Shown: positions 42,677-51,523 of the stretch, piece by piece
Numbering within the stretch: the stretch's first letter is position 1
Layout of the letters: each line of letters begins with the position of its first letter
From: Thiocapsa sp.
GTDB lineage: Bacteria; Pseudomonadota; Gammaproteobacteria; Chromatiales; Chromatiaceae
Assembly: GCF_018399035.1 (NCBI RefSeq)
Contig: NZ_CP073760.1
Location: 3,538,001 to 3,602,000, forward strand
Length of the DNA: 64,000 nucleotides
Direction of reading: 5' to 3'
Translations under genes and position numbers: made by a program
Notes under the pieces: model-generated
What the model was told of the DNA's origin: nothing
What the model saw: the letters and a program-made list of their open reading frames with translations, nothing else
Database searches by the model: none

Positions 42677-43207
42677 TCAAAGCGGAATCCGGTCGAAGCG
42701 CGTGGCCCGCCGGTGGGCCGCGGCCGGCCCCGCGAGTCCCTCGCGCACCATCCAGACCGTCTGCCACCCCGCCTCACGGGCGGCATCGAGCTCTTCGCGC
42801 ACGTCCGACAGGAACAGGATGCGCCGGGAAGGGACGCCGATGGCCTCGGCGATATGCCGGTAGGAGCCGACCTCCCGTTTGGGTCCGGTGCGGGTGTCGA
42901 AATAGCCGGACATCAGCGGCGTCAGGTCGCCGGCGACGGTGTGGCCGTAGATTTCCCGCTGGGCGTGGACCGATCCCGATGAGTAGATGTAGAGCCGTAA
43001 CCCCCGCGCGTGCCAAGTCCGCAGCGCCGGGGCCACGTCCGGGTAAAGAGGTGTCGGCAGCTCGCCGTTGCGGTATCCCTCCTCCCAGATCAGCCCCTGC
43101 AGGGCCTTCAGCGGCGTGACCTTCTGGTCGCGCTCCATCCAATGGCACATGCGCACCACTACCGCTTCGTCGTTCCACACGCCGCCCGCTTCCCGCGCCT
43201 CGTCCAT
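42677..43207 (-). pseudogene. mtnC: Enolase-phosphatase MtnC, N-terminus lost
   Basis: C-terminal two thirds of MtnC, a HAD-family enzyme of methionine salvage: VTPLKALQGLIWEEGY, YSSGSVHAQR and FLSDVREELDAAREAGW are clear. The first 60-70 residues with the nucleophile DxE motif are missing; homology begins at MDEAREAGG (43207), where unrelated DNA with a small membrane-protein gene on the other strand takes over. Not expected to be active. Confidence 0.8.
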
Positions 43208-43388
43208 GAGTTTGAAAGTCGAGATCGTGATACTGTTGACCATTGTGATTTCGATTGGTTTAACACTCTGGCTTTTGACCACCTACATGTTTCCGAAAGA
43301 GCTCAAACCTGTTGACCTCGACAGTAGAGAAGAAATCGTATTGAGCAGTAAACTAAGGCAATTCGGACTCGATATTGAATCCGATTGA
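43206..43388 (+). CDS. Small single-helix membrane protein
   Basis: 60 residues. Residues 5-27 (VEIVILLTIVISIGLTLWLLTTY) form one membrane helix, followed by a short charged tail. It starts exactly where the mtnC homology breaks off, so it arrived with the DNA that truncated mtnC. Family unknown. The next 338 bases (43389-43726) have no supported gene. Confidence 0.5.
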   Translation: MSLKVEIVILLTIVISIGLTLWLLTTYMFPKELKPVDLDSREEIVLSSKLRQFGLDIESD

Positions 43389-43726
43389 CCCTGATTTTCC
43401 GTTCCTGGGTGGAAAGACGTTGAAAGCAGCCGCAGGTCTGGAGCTTGCGGCGGGAATCGACAATGTTCCGTTTCGGAATGGCAGTCTCGTCGTGAAGCTG
43501 AAAGAGTGAGAGAACGGGCTTCAGGTTCCAGTATAGCAATAGGTAATCAGCATCGTTCCTCAGCCAGATACTTTCACTCCGTGCGGACGGTGCCCGGGTA
43601 GACATTCTCGGGGCTGGGCGAGGTGCATGCGCGGGCATGCAGGTGGTTCGCTTACCGACCGACACGGCAGCAGCAGAATAAATTTGTCGAGCCATCAGCG
43701 AAGCAGTGACAGAACGCCTAACCGAC

Positions 43727-44572
43727 ATGAATTTCCCAACTGACCGCTATTTTGCCGCCTGCCGGCAGAGGATCCCGGCGTTCGTGGAGTCCAACTACGG
43801 CTGGCCAGGCGCTGTCGCGTTGAACCGGCTCGCGTGGGGCATCGACGTGCTGGTCGCGCCGATCAATTTCCTGATGGGATTCCCGAACTTTCTGCTGCGT
43901 GTGCTCGCACTCCTGCTGGAACTGATGCGCGCCCGCCGGGCCGCCCGTTGGCTGTTGCGGCGCCATCTCGGTTTTCGGACGAAGGTTCAGGAGGCGTTGA
44001 CAAGCAGGATCATGGAGGACCTACTGGCGCTGCCGATCCGCTCGGGGGAGGTATCGGATCCCTTTCTCCGCCGTGTTGCCGCTGCGGCAAGGGAACCGAT
44101 TACGATCTATGTGCAGACCCGCAACGTGGCTGCCGACATTACCGCCGGGACGCTCGCGGCGATCGTGGGGGTTGTCGCTTTTAGTCAGTTCACGCCGGGC
44201 TCGATCTCCGCCGGTGCAGTGATCGCCCGGGCGGTCGCCAGGGAACAGGCAATATCCGAGTTTGCTCTCGGCGAGGTGGCCGGGCGCCTGTTCTACACGA
44301 TGTTCCCGGTTCATCCATCACCGACAGTCGTCGTCGTTACCCTGCTCGCCGTGACGTTCACAATTGCGATCGTCGCCGCTTTTTCGGGCTTTCTGCACGA
44401 CCCCGTGCAGGCGCGTACCGGTATCCACGGACGTCGTCTCACCCAGCTAACCGAGGCCATCGAGGCAGCGACGAGCCCATCGGCCGCGAAGGCCTATCGA
44501 CCAAAAGATGTCTTCTTTGGTCGGGTCTACGATGTTGTCGACTGGCTGAAAGGATGGCTTTCGTTCTGGTGA
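43727..44572 (+). CDS. Membrane protein, possibly DUF6635
   Basis: 281 residues starting MNFPTDRYFAACRQRIPAFVE. Hydrophobic segments at about residues 35-65 (two close helices), 145-175 and 205-230 suggest an integral membrane protein. The sequence resembles what I remember of DUF6635, a family of unknown function, but I cannot confirm it. It lies between mtnC remnants and a 2OG oxygenase on the plus strand. Confidence 0.6.
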   Translation: MNFPTDRYFAACRQRIPAFVESNYGWPGAVALNRLAWGIDVLVAPINFLMGFPNFLLRVLALLLELMRARRAARWLLRRHLGFRTKVQEALTSRIMEDLLALPIRSGEVSDPFLRRVAAAAREPITIYVQTRNVAADITAGTLAAIVGVVAFSQFTPGSISAGAVIARAVAREQAISEFALGEVAGRLFYTMFPVHPSPTVVVVTLLAVTFTIAIVAAFSGFLHDPVQARTGIHGRRLTQLTEAIEAATSPSAAKAYRPKDVFFGRVYDVVDWLKGWLSFW

Positions 44573-44641
44573 GCGATTTGGTCGTTATCGAGGCACTCCG
44601 GAAGAAGGGCGGCGACAAGAATCATCTGCTGCGGCTTGGTG

Positions 44642-45670
44642 ATGACGAGTACACTGGTGGAGACAACCCTTGTGATAGCTCGCCGGGGCATCCTGCGGCA
44701 GCGGGACTCCCGCTCGGCGCACAGCTTAGGAGCTCAGCCGTTGCTCTTGCAACCGAAACACCACCATCACCCATTCCCCTTTTTTTGTGTGGACTCCGCA
44801 TTTTCCGAGGACCAGTGTGCGGTGCTGGAGTCTCTATTTTTGCCAACCCATGATTGGCAGCACCGGGATGGTGCGTTTTACCGGTGCTCTCTTTGCGACG
44901 TTACCAAGGATGTTCCTGCATCGTTTCAAGCCGCAATACTCGCTAGAATGCGAGAGATTACCGGCTTGCCACTCGTTGATCGTGTTGTCGTTACGGCTCA
45001 ACGAATGCTGCCTGGACATGTCATTGGCATACATAGTGACCGACCACTTTTGGGCTATGAGATTGCGCGACTGGTCGTGCAGCTTAATAAACAATGGCAA
45101 CCTGATCACGGCGGTGTTCTGGAATTATTCTCATCGCCAGAGGGCAAAGCGGTGTTCCGTGTTGATCCTGAATACAACAAAGCCCTTGGCTTTCCGCTTC
45201 ACGCGGAGTCATACCATGGGGTGACCGAGGTAACCCAGCCGCGCCAAACAGTGGTCTTCAATTTTTGGCATGCGGCGAACACACCCGAACTGGCTGCGTA
45301 CGTTCAAGCCTTGTTTGCCAACCTTCATTTCTCGGAGTTACCGGCGGCACTCGACCCTGTTGCCTCGTCGGCAGAATCGACTCTTCCCGAGGATACGACA
45401 TTTCGTGCAGGCACGGCAGCGGTTGCACTCCAGCGCTTGGGCTATGACGAGGCAACCATTGTGACCGGCTATCGGCACAGCGCCGGGCTTGCTGACTGTG
45501 ATACCGGCGACGCGGAAACCGATGCCGCAGTGCTCTTAGCGGACTGGATGGCGTACTTGTATCGGGAGTCGTTTGATCTGGCACGCTGGACTATCTTGCG
45601 GAACACACTTTATCGAGCAGAAATGGTTACCCGCCTCCTGCCCGCATGGCGGCTTTGTCTGCCGGTATAG
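44642..45670 (+). CDS. 2OG-Fe(II) oxygenase
   Basis: About 342 residues. Residues 130-215 hold the jelly-roll core of a 2-oxoglutarate/Fe(II) dioxygenase: GHVIGIHSDRP (H-x-D iron ligands), a distal His in AESYHGVTEVTQ, and RQTVVFNFW (2OG-binding Arg). The C-terminal 100 residues (TAAVALQRLGYDEATIVTGYRHSAG) are an extra domain. Related proteins hydroxylate peptides or proteins, some in RiPP clusters; no precursor gene is evident. Base composition is visibly less GC-rich than neighbours, which suggests transfer. Start uncertain: ATG 44642 is used, TTG 44636 is also open, and the first 45 residues look atypical. Confidence 0.75.
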   Translation: MTSTLVETTLVIARRGILRQRDSRSAHSLGAQPLLLQPKHHHHPFPFFCVDSAFSEDQCAVLESLFLPTHDWQHRDGAFYRCSLCDVTKDVPASFQAAILARMREITGLPLVDRVVVTAQRMLPGHVIGIHSDRPLLGYEIARLVVQLNKQWQPDHGGVLELFSSPEGKAVFRVDPEYNKALGFPLHAESYHGVTEVTQPRQTVVFNFWHAANTPELAAYVQALFANLHFSELPAALDPVASSAESTLPEDTTFRAGTAAVALQRLGYDEATIVTGYRHSAGLADCDTGDAETDAAVLLADWMAYLYRESFDLARWTILRNTLYRAEMVTRLLPAWRLCLPV

Positions 45671-45956
45671 CGAGAGGAATTTGTCTTCGTGTGAGGCGGA
45701 ATCTGGTAACGGACCGTGCGCTTATGACGACACATTCCGGGCAAGGTGCCTGACAGGGCATTCCGGGTTCGGCCATGCAACCATCAGGGTCAGCCGGATC
45801 GGCATCACAAAAGCTCAGCGCAGACTTCGGGCGCCTAGTCCCGGGATCGCTCTTTGATTCTCGGTCGACGAAGCGTTTTGATCGGGAAGGTCGAGTTTTT
45901 GGGGCATGCTGCCGGACCCGGAGCGTCAACAAGATCAACCCGCGAACCGGATCCCC

Positions 45957-46256
45957 ATGCCAACGTCATCCCATGAGACCGAACCTTACCCGCCGGAACT
46001 GTTGACCCGGCTGCGTGCATGCCGCCATCTGCTGGTGCTCACCGGCGCCGGCGTCTCGCAGGAAAGCGGTATCCCCACCTTTCGCGATGTCTTGAGCGGC
46101 TTGTGGGGTCGCTTCGACCCGGCGCAGTTGGCCACGCCGGAGGCCTTCGACGCGGATCCCGCGCTGGGCTGGTACGCCTGGCGCCGAGCTCAGGTGTTGC
46201 TCTGCGAGCCCAATCCGGCATATTTGGCCATCGCGGCTCTGGCGAAGCGGGTGCCT
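45957..46256 (+). pseudogene. Sirtuin (CobB-like) 5' fragment
   Basis: The first 95-100 residues of a Sir2-type NAD-dependent deacylase: RHLLVLTGAGVSQESGIPTFRD and LWGRFDPAQLATPEAF. Homology ends at about residue 99, before the QNVDGLH motif with the catalytic histidine. The frame then runs through unrelated sequence into the tnpB element. From 46257 to 46597 I see only gene scraps, including an out-of-frame piece (ERPLAAQAAVFLDAVLDAG) near 46490. Confidence 0.8.
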
Positions 46257-46597
46257 CACCCGTCCGCCCGAAGTTGGCACCTTTCGACTGGCGCAAAGCC
46301 GAGCGAGATCTTGGGGTGGCTTCGTCCCGACCAGGAGGATCCGCCCGAACGGTCGAAGATTTGGGGCCAAACGCTGCGTGGTCGACCGCTGCCCAAACTT
46401 GGCACCTTTCAGGCTGCGCCGAGCCAGGCGAGCGTAGTGATTGTCGACATGCTGCCCGGAATCAGCACCTCTCGCTTTCTTGGACCGAGCGCCCGCTGGC
46501 GGCGCAGGCGGCGGTTTTTCTCGATGCGGTGTTGGATGCGGGGCGCCCGACAATGTGTCGCTGATCCCGGGGCGAATGGCGAACACCGGAACCGCTT

Positions 46598-47900
46598 TTG
46601 GAGTCCGCCCCTAATGTGTCGTCGCTCATCGTCCATGACTCGCGCCGACACATTCCGGATTGGTTCGCATCTCAACGGGCGCCAGCATTCCACAACCACT
46701 GTTGGTCGTGGCGCTTGGAGTTCTTCGCCCTCCATGCACATCGACGGGCCTACCGCCCGCAGCCATTGCCAGGATATTTCGAGCGGCATTGGAATCTCGA
46801 TCGTTCACCGCACCGCAGTCCGGGCATGTCCATACCCTGACCTTGAGCGGCATGTCGGCCTGATACGCACCGCACTCCGAGCACGTCTTGCTCGTCGGCG
46901 CGAATCGGTCGGCGAGGACGATGGTCCTGCCGTAAAACCGAGCTTTGTATTCGAGTTGTCGGCGGATCTCGCCGAACCCCGCATCCAGGATCGAGCGGTT
47001 CAGCCCGGCCTTCTGAGCGACCTTCTTGCCGGGCGCCTCGGCGGTTCCCTTTGCGCTTGCGGTCATGCCGCGCACATTCAGGTCTTCGAGCGCGATCACG
47101 CCATGTTCGCGGATCAATCCGGTCGTCAGTTTGTGCTGATGGTCCGAGCGAGTGTCGGCGACACGGGCATGAATGCGGGCAACCCGCTTCACTTGCTTAC
47201 GCCAGCGGTTGGAGCCCTTGCGCTTGCGGGACAGCCGCCGTTGCGCGAGCTTCAGCCGACGCCGATAGCGCTTCAGGTGGCGCGGATTCCCGGATTTGCG
47301 CCCGTCGCTGGTCACGACGATGTCGTTGACGCCGAGATCGACGCCGACGCCGGACGTGCTCGCAGGCAACGGCTCAATGTGCTCCTCGACCATAAAGGAC
47401 ACGAACCAGCGTCCGCACGCATCGACGCGCACCGTGACCATCTTGGGCGCGCCGCCCGGGACGCGCGACCACCGGATGTCGAGCGCGCCGAGACCGGGCA
47501 GCTTCAGCAGCTCGCCGGCCCGGTAGACGTTCATGACGCTGCGCTGATCGATCTGATACCGAATCGACGCCGCCGCGCGACGTTTCTTGAAGCGCGGGTA
47601 ACGGGCGCGCTTGGCGAAGAAGTTCGCAAAGGCGCGGTCTTGGTCGCGCAGGGTTTGCGCGAACACGGTTGCAGGCACGTCGCGCAACCACGCATACGGC
47701 TCCAATGTTTTGAGCCACGTCAGCTCGCGCGAGAAGTCCACGCCGGTGACGCGTTCGCCGTCAATCTTGTAGGCCGCCGAGCGCCACGCCAATGCCGTGT
47801 TCCAAACCCAGCGCGCAGCACCGAAACACTGCCCGAGCGTTTTGGCTTGGGCCGCTGTCGGATAAAAACGAAATTGGTGCGAACGCTGGTTCATGTGTGC
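46598..47900 (-). mobile_element. tnpB element (copy B)
   Basis: IS200/IS605- or IS607-type element lacking a visible TnpA. It carries a full tnpB and, divergently, a small ribbon-helix-helix gene. The right end (3' of tnpB) is at about 46598, where the identity with copy A begins; the left end is not defined and may lie beyond 48108. Confidence 0.7.
46626..47894 (-). CDS. tnpB: TnpB RNA-guided nuclease
   Basis: 422 residues, intact. N-terminal FRFYPTAAQAKTLGQCFGAARWVWN is the OrfB_IS605 domain; the RuvC-like centre has Asp in GVGVDLGVND, Glu in IALEDLNVRG, and Asp in NDRDSNAARNI after the two CxxC pairs of the zinc finger. TnpB uses an RNA made from the element's right end to cut at the excision site and keep the element. 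Start MNQRSHQFRF at 47894 is chosen from the family; the frame is open to 48041. C-terminal 268 residues are nearly identical to copy A. Confidence 0.93.
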   Translation of the reverse strand: MNQRSHQFRFYPTAAQAKTLGQCFGAARWVWNTALAWRSAAYKIDGERVTGVDFSRELTWLKTLEPYAWLRDVPATVFAQTLRDQDRAFANFFAKRARYPRFKKRRAAASIRYQIDQRSVMNVYRAGELLKLPGLGALDIRWSRVPGGAPKMVTVRVDACGRWFVSFMVEEHIEPLPASTSGVGVDLGVNDIVVTSDGRKSGNPRHLKRYRRRLKLAQRRLSRKRKGSNRWRKQVKRVARIHARVADTRSDHQHKLTTGLIREHGVIALEDLNVRGMTASAKGTAEAPGKKVAQKAGLNRSILDAGFGEIRRQLEYKARFYGRTIVLADRFAPTSKTCSECGAYQADMPLKVRVWTCPDCGAVNDRDSNAARNILAMAAGGRPVDVHGGRRTPSATTNSGCGMLAPVEMRTNPECVGASHGR

Positions 47901-47937
47901 TATCGTACTTCTTTCGTGAATATAAAGCAATACAGCC

Positions 47938-48108
47938 ATGCCGAAAGTTCCACTGAATGTTCGCGTCGATCCCGCGTTGCTCGAAACACTCAAGACGCAA
48001 GCCAAACTTGAGAACCGCACGCTCAGCAACATGGTCGTCACTGCACTGAAGCGCTACCTGGAACGAGCCTCGCCGCGCTCGAAGGATGGCGGGGCGGACA
48101 ACCCTTGA
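47938..48108 (+). CDS. Small ribbon-helix-helix protein beside tnpB
   Basis: 56 residues: VPLNVRVDPALLETLKTQAKLENRTLSNMVVTALKRYLE is an Arc/MetJ-like ribbon-helix-helix fold. It is divergent from tnpB with 43 bases between the starts, so a shared operator is likely and it may repress tnpB or its own promoter. From its stop to 48351 there is no gene that I can support. Confidence 0.65.
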   Translation: MPKVPLNVRVDPALLETLKTQAKLENRTLSNMVVTALKRYLERASPRSKDGGADNP

Positions 48109-48351
48109 TGGCCCTCGCGCCCTCTGCTCCGCACGCTACGCAATCGGGCTGGGGGGGCGTCGTTCATCCATGAACTCCTGCAATGAGTTGGCGCAAAGAT
48201 GAGAACGATTCGCGCTGGAACTTCGGACTAAAACCTGCACCGAAGCCAACAAGCATCGCCCCACGTCTGAGCGCTATCCAATGGAAGGTCACAGTCGAGC
48301 GCCCGCTGCGCTGCACAGCCAAAGCGCATGTCGCGCCGGGCGCGGTTTCAC

Positions 48352-49344
48352 CTAATCCCCCACCACCGTCAAGCTGAGCACACGCTCGCCGTGGCCTCGC
48401 GTCGGGTCCGGAAAGGGAATCAGCAGCAGATCGGTGTTCGGAGGGAGCCGCTCGGTCAGCAGGGTGTTCAGAACATCCCATTCGTCGATCGTGAACTGCA
48501 GGTCGGTGTGGAGCCAGCCCAGGGCGCCTTGGCTGCGTGTCGACACCAGGTCGGCGCAGGCGTCGGCGATGGCGGCGGTGCGCTCGTCGGGTCGTGTCCA
48601 GCGCACCGCCGTGGCCCGGGCGCACGGTCCCGATGCGAGGATGGTGTGCACATCGACCGGGTCGCAGCAGATCATCGCCGGTTGAAAGAAGGGCAGACCG
48701 GGCAGCATGGCCTCGATGAGCGCCGCCGTATCCAGATCGCCGCACGCCCTTCCGATCTCGATGACCGGGCCGTCCAGGGTTGCGCGCCAATCGGGATCGA
48801 GACCGTCGGCCTGCGTGTCGAGAACGACCGCCGCGCGCAGATAGACCTCGGATGCGGCCAGGTGTCGGGTCCAGATCGGGGCATCGCGTCGCGCCCGATC
48901 ATCCGAGGGGTCGATCAGCAGCAGGGTGCTGGCGCATCTGTCCAGACGCAGCGCCAGCGCTTCGGCCGCGTGATGACCTTGCGTCGATCCGGTGCGGTAC
49001 AGAGCGCAATCCGCGGGGATGGCGATCCGCTCGGGAAGGCGATCCAGGATGCGTTCCGCCGCGGGTCCAAGCGCGATCACCAAGGGGTGGAGGTGCGTGT
49101 CCCAGTCCTCGAGGAGGTCGCGCGCGGCGAGGCTTGGATCGGTGCCGGCGGGGAGCCATGGGGCGAGACCGGGGGACGGTTGCGCCCGGGCTGCCGCCGC
49201 GAGGAGGCTCGGCAGGCGGTCGAAGACCGGGGTGAGCGGTTGGACCGTCGCGGCACGACCGACGGCCTCGGCAAGGGTCCATTGGCCGGACAGCCCGAGC
49301 GCGCCGGCGGCGCCCATCGCGTGGATGAAGGTTCTGCGTTTCAT
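48352..49344 (-). CDS. Tat-exported protein of unknown function
   Basis: 330 residues. The N-terminus MKRRTFIHAMGAAGALGLSG is a twin-arginine signal, so the protein is probably exported folded. The body has the alternating hydrophobic strand and glycine-rich loop pattern of an alpha/beta protein (HPLVIALGPAAERILDRLPE; STLLLIDPSDD; LLLIPFPDPTRG), but I recognise no family. The pattern is faintly reminiscent of tubulin/FtsZ-like nucleotide-binding proteins, too weak to call. Confidence 0.6.
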   Translation of the reverse strand: MKRRTFIHAMGAAGALGLSGQWTLAEAVGRAATVQPLTPVFDRLPSLLAAAARAQPSPGLAPWLPAGTDPSLAARDLLEDWDTHLHPLVIALGPAAERILDRLPERIAIPADCALYRTGSTQGHHAAEALALRLDRCASTLLLIDPSDDRARRDAPIWTRHLAASEVYLRAAVVLDTQADGLDPDWRATLDGPVIEIGRACGDLDTAALIEAMLPGLPFFQPAMICCDPVDVHTILASGPCARATAVRWTRPDERTAAIADACADLVSTRSQGALGWLHTDLQFTIDEWDVLNTLLTERLPPNTDLLLIPFPDPTRGHGERVLSLTVVGD

Positions 49345-49471
49345 TGCTGGACGGGCCTCACGAGCATCTGAAGGGTTTGATGCCGGGCATGATCCGGGAT
49401 TTTACGACAGGTCGTGTCGCATCCCTGCGGCATTGTCCGACGTTTCGACACCACGACACAGGAGTGCATCC

Positions 49472-49798
49472 ATGTCCCTCATCGCGAACCTCAGATGCGC
49501 GCTTCTCGGCGCGGCTCTGTTGCCGCTCGCCGCGCCGGCAGATTCGGCGTTGACGGTGCAACCGATCGCCAAGTCGGGCAATTGTCCGAGCGGGTACAGC
49601 ACCAGCGGCGCCTACTGCAAACCCGGCGCAACGGCCCGTGCGGCGTTGGAAAAACGCGGATCTTGTCCGAGCGGCTATTCAACGAGCGGTGCCTACTGTC
49701 TGGCGGGCACGCAGGCGCGACCGGCGGTGCCGAAGATCGGAGCGGGTTGTCCGTCGGGTTGGTCGAGCAGCGGGGATTATTGTCTGCGGAATCGTTGA
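49472..49798 (+). CDS. Secreted small protein with three CPSGYSTSGAYC repeats
   Basis: 108 residues. Signal peptide to about residue 25 (LRCALLGAALLPLAAPADS), then three units of about 26 residues each with the core CPSGYSTSGAYC or CPSGWSSSGDYC. Each unit has two cysteines 11 apart, likely one disulfide per repeat. Probably periplasmic or extracellular; function unknown. Confidence 0.75.
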   Translation: MSLIANLRCALLGAALLPLAAPADSALTVQPIAKSGNCPSGYSTSGAYCKPGATARAALEKRGSCPSGYSTSGAYCLAGTQARPAVPKIGAGCPSGWSSSGDYCLRNR

Positions 49799-49972
49799 GC
49801 GAGTGCCCGGCCTACTCAAGACCGCGCGCCCCACGCCGCCGTTTTGCGGTTCCGCCCTCCGACCGCCGATGGCAGGGTCGTCACCGAGTAGACCATTGAG
49901 CGTCTGCCCGAGCAGAAGAGATTTGATGCGCGCTGGAACCTGGCAATCGGACAAGCCAGCCTTGGTGCACGA

Positions 49973-50081
49973 CTAGGTGATTTCCGGGAAAGCATCGACC
50001 AACATGTAGGGGCGACTTTAGTCGCCCGGTAAGCATCGGCAACACGCACGGCCGGGATGATCATTCCCGGAAATCGCCTAA
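49973..50081. repeat. Inverted-repeat element upstream of the phd gene
   Basis: AGGTGATTTCCGGGAA (49975-49990) and TTCCCGGAAATCGCCT (50064-50079) form near-perfect inverted ends around about 75 bases; ends 18 bases before the antitoxin start. Confidence 0.6.
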
Positions 50082-50098
50082 GTCCACCAGAGATCGCG

Positions 50099-50344
50099 AT
50101 GAGTCAAACCGTCAACGTTCATGAAGCCAAGACCCACTTCTCGAAGCCGCTGGAACAGGCCCATCAGGGCGAGGAGATCATCGTCGCGAAAGCCGGCAAA
50201 CCCTACGCCCGCCTGATGCCGTTGGCTGAAGCACCCAAGCCTCGCCGGCCAGGCCGGCTCGCCGGGCGAGTGGGAGACGCCTTCTTCGATCCGCTGCCGG
50301 ACGAGGAGCTGGATGCCTGGAACCGCAGCGTGGACACGCCCTGA
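50099..50344 (+). CDS. Phd/YefM-type antitoxin
   Basis: 81 residues: TVNVHEAKTHFSKPLEQAHQGEEIIVAKAGKPYARLMPL is the Phd/YefM fold; the C-terminal tail would bind the toxin. Stop and toxin start share a base at 50344. Start ATG 50099 fits the family. Confidence 0.9.
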   Translation: MSQTVNVHEAKTHFSKPLEQAHQGEEIIVAKAGKPYARLMPLAEAPKPRRPGRLAGRVGDAFFDPLPDEELDAWNRSVDTP

Positions 50345-50730
50345 TGCGCTTGTTGTTGGATACGCACGCCCTGCTGTGGTGGTTTACCGACGACCCGCGC
50401 TTGTCCGCCCGAGCACGCGCGGTCATTGCAGACACCGGCAACAGCATCCACGCCAGCGCGGCCAGTGCCTGGGAGATCGCCACCAAGCAGCGCATCGGCA
50501 AGCTCGAAGAGGTGCCGGGGGCGGCGAAGCGCTATGGCGAGCTGATCGACGCGGACGGGTTTATACATCTGCCGGTGACCCATCTGCATGCGCTGCGGGC
50601 CGGCAGCTGGCAGGTCGACCATCGCGACCCATTCGACCGGATGCTCGCCGCGCAAAGCACCTTGGAGCGCATGCCACTAGTGGCAAGGGACCCGGCATTC
50701 GAACAGTTCTGGATCCAGACGCTGTGGTGA
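50344..50730 (+). CDS. vapC: PIN-domain toxin (VapC-like)
   Basis: 128 residues: LLLDTHALLWWFTDD, ASAASAWEIATKQRIGK and DHRDPFDRMLAAQS give the PIN acidic set (D6, E45 region, D98-D103). Predicted ribonuclease toxin of a type II pair with the preceding Phd-type antitoxin. Confidence 0.92.
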   Translation: MRLLLDTHALLWWFTDDPRLSARARAVIADTGNSIHASAASAWEIATKQRIGKLEEVPGAAKRYGELIDADGFIHLPVTHLHALRAGSWQVDHRDPFDRMLAAQSTLERMPLVARDPAFEQFWIQTLW

Positions 50731-50900
50731 GATTGCGATGTGAGGACGAAACCGACCCTGCGACCCGACCGGCATCCGAGCCCAGCGCCCCTCGACCTCG
50801 CAATAGCAATTTTCCAACCCCCACAGCGCAACGATACCGGGCGTGTCCGGCAAAAGGTCAGATCGTCGCTCGCTGCGCTCGGACGATCTAACCTTATTCG

Positions 50901-51104
50901 TTAGGGCAGCAGCTTGTGTTCTTGTGCATACTGTCGCAATGCGCGGTTTACGGCTTCGGCACTTGGAAAGAGCTTATTGAGCTCCGGGTCTATTGTTACG
51001 ACATTGGTGCCTTCGCGATACCGTTTTGCATACTTCCCGCGAACACCGGATTTGATGAGCTCGGCAGGGTACTCCGGCCGCATCTCTTGATCATCATTGT
51101 TCAT
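50901..51104 (-). CDS. Antitoxin of the BrnT pair (BrnA-like)
   Basis: 67 residues: DQEMRPEYPAELIKSGVRGKYAKRYREGTNVVTIDPEL... then EAVNRALRQYAQEH. Encoded just downstream of, and overlapping by 11 bases, a BrnT toxin, the order of brnTA pairs. Not a textbook ribbon-helix-helix, so the family is uncertain. Confidence 0.7.
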   Translation of the reverse strand: MNNDDQEMRPEYPAELIKSGVRGKYAKRYREGTNVVTIDPELNKLFPSAEAVNRALRQYAQEHKLLP

Positions 51105-51369
51105 AGGCTTTACGCTCTGTAGGCGTCATGCGCCGCGCCGAGATGATTCGAATAACCTCCGCGCGTTCGGTGAAAGAGACTACCAAGCACTCGCCTCCCT
51201 GCGATCGACCAAACAAAAGGAAGCGTTCTTCCCCTTGCGAATGGTCCGGATCGGAGACAACAGACGAGAGCTCGTCCCCGAACGCTTCGGTTGCCTCCTG
51301 GAATGTGACGCCATGTTTCTTGCTGTTTGCTCGCGCTTTCGATTCGTCCCATTCAAAGTCCATGGTCAT
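51094..51369 (-). CDS. brnT: BrnT family toxin
   Basis: 91 residues: FEWDESKARANSKKHGVTFQEATEAFGD, then EERFLLFGRSQGGECLVVSFTERAEVIRIISARRMTPTERKAYE, the diagnostic BrnT pattern (RelE-fold ribonuclease). ATG at 51369 or 51363. From 51370 to the IS4 end at 51524 there is no gene. Confidence 0.92.
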   Translation of the reverse strand: MTMDFEWDESKARANSKKHGVTFQEATEAFGDELSSVVSDPDHSQGEERFLLFGRSQGGECLVVSFTERAEVIRIISARRMTPTERKAYEQ

Positions 51370-51523
51370 TTGGTGCCTGCTGCCCTACGTTATGCATAAC
51401 GCGACCGGAACCGCGCCAGCACTGTGCCCGACGCCTCCCTGTGAGCTACACGGGTGGATTAGGCTCGCGGGTCATTTAAAGCCATAGGCAATTCTTCTTT
51501 CTTGGTTTCCGGAATACCGTGGT

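Noticed and set aside
43303..43728. 141-residue minus-strand frame
   Set aside because: No domain, odd composition, and it overlaps the start of the adjoining membrane-protein gene on the other strand.
41810..47900. Composite transposon bounded by two tnpB copies
   Set aside because: Copy A lacks its 5' end, no TnpA is present, and TnpB does not move DNA by itself; direct-repeat recombination is simpler.
45906..48011. 701-residue plus-strand frame through the sirtuin fragment and tnpB element
   Set aside because: Chimeric: only its first 100 or so residues are sirtuin; the rest is antisense to tnpB.
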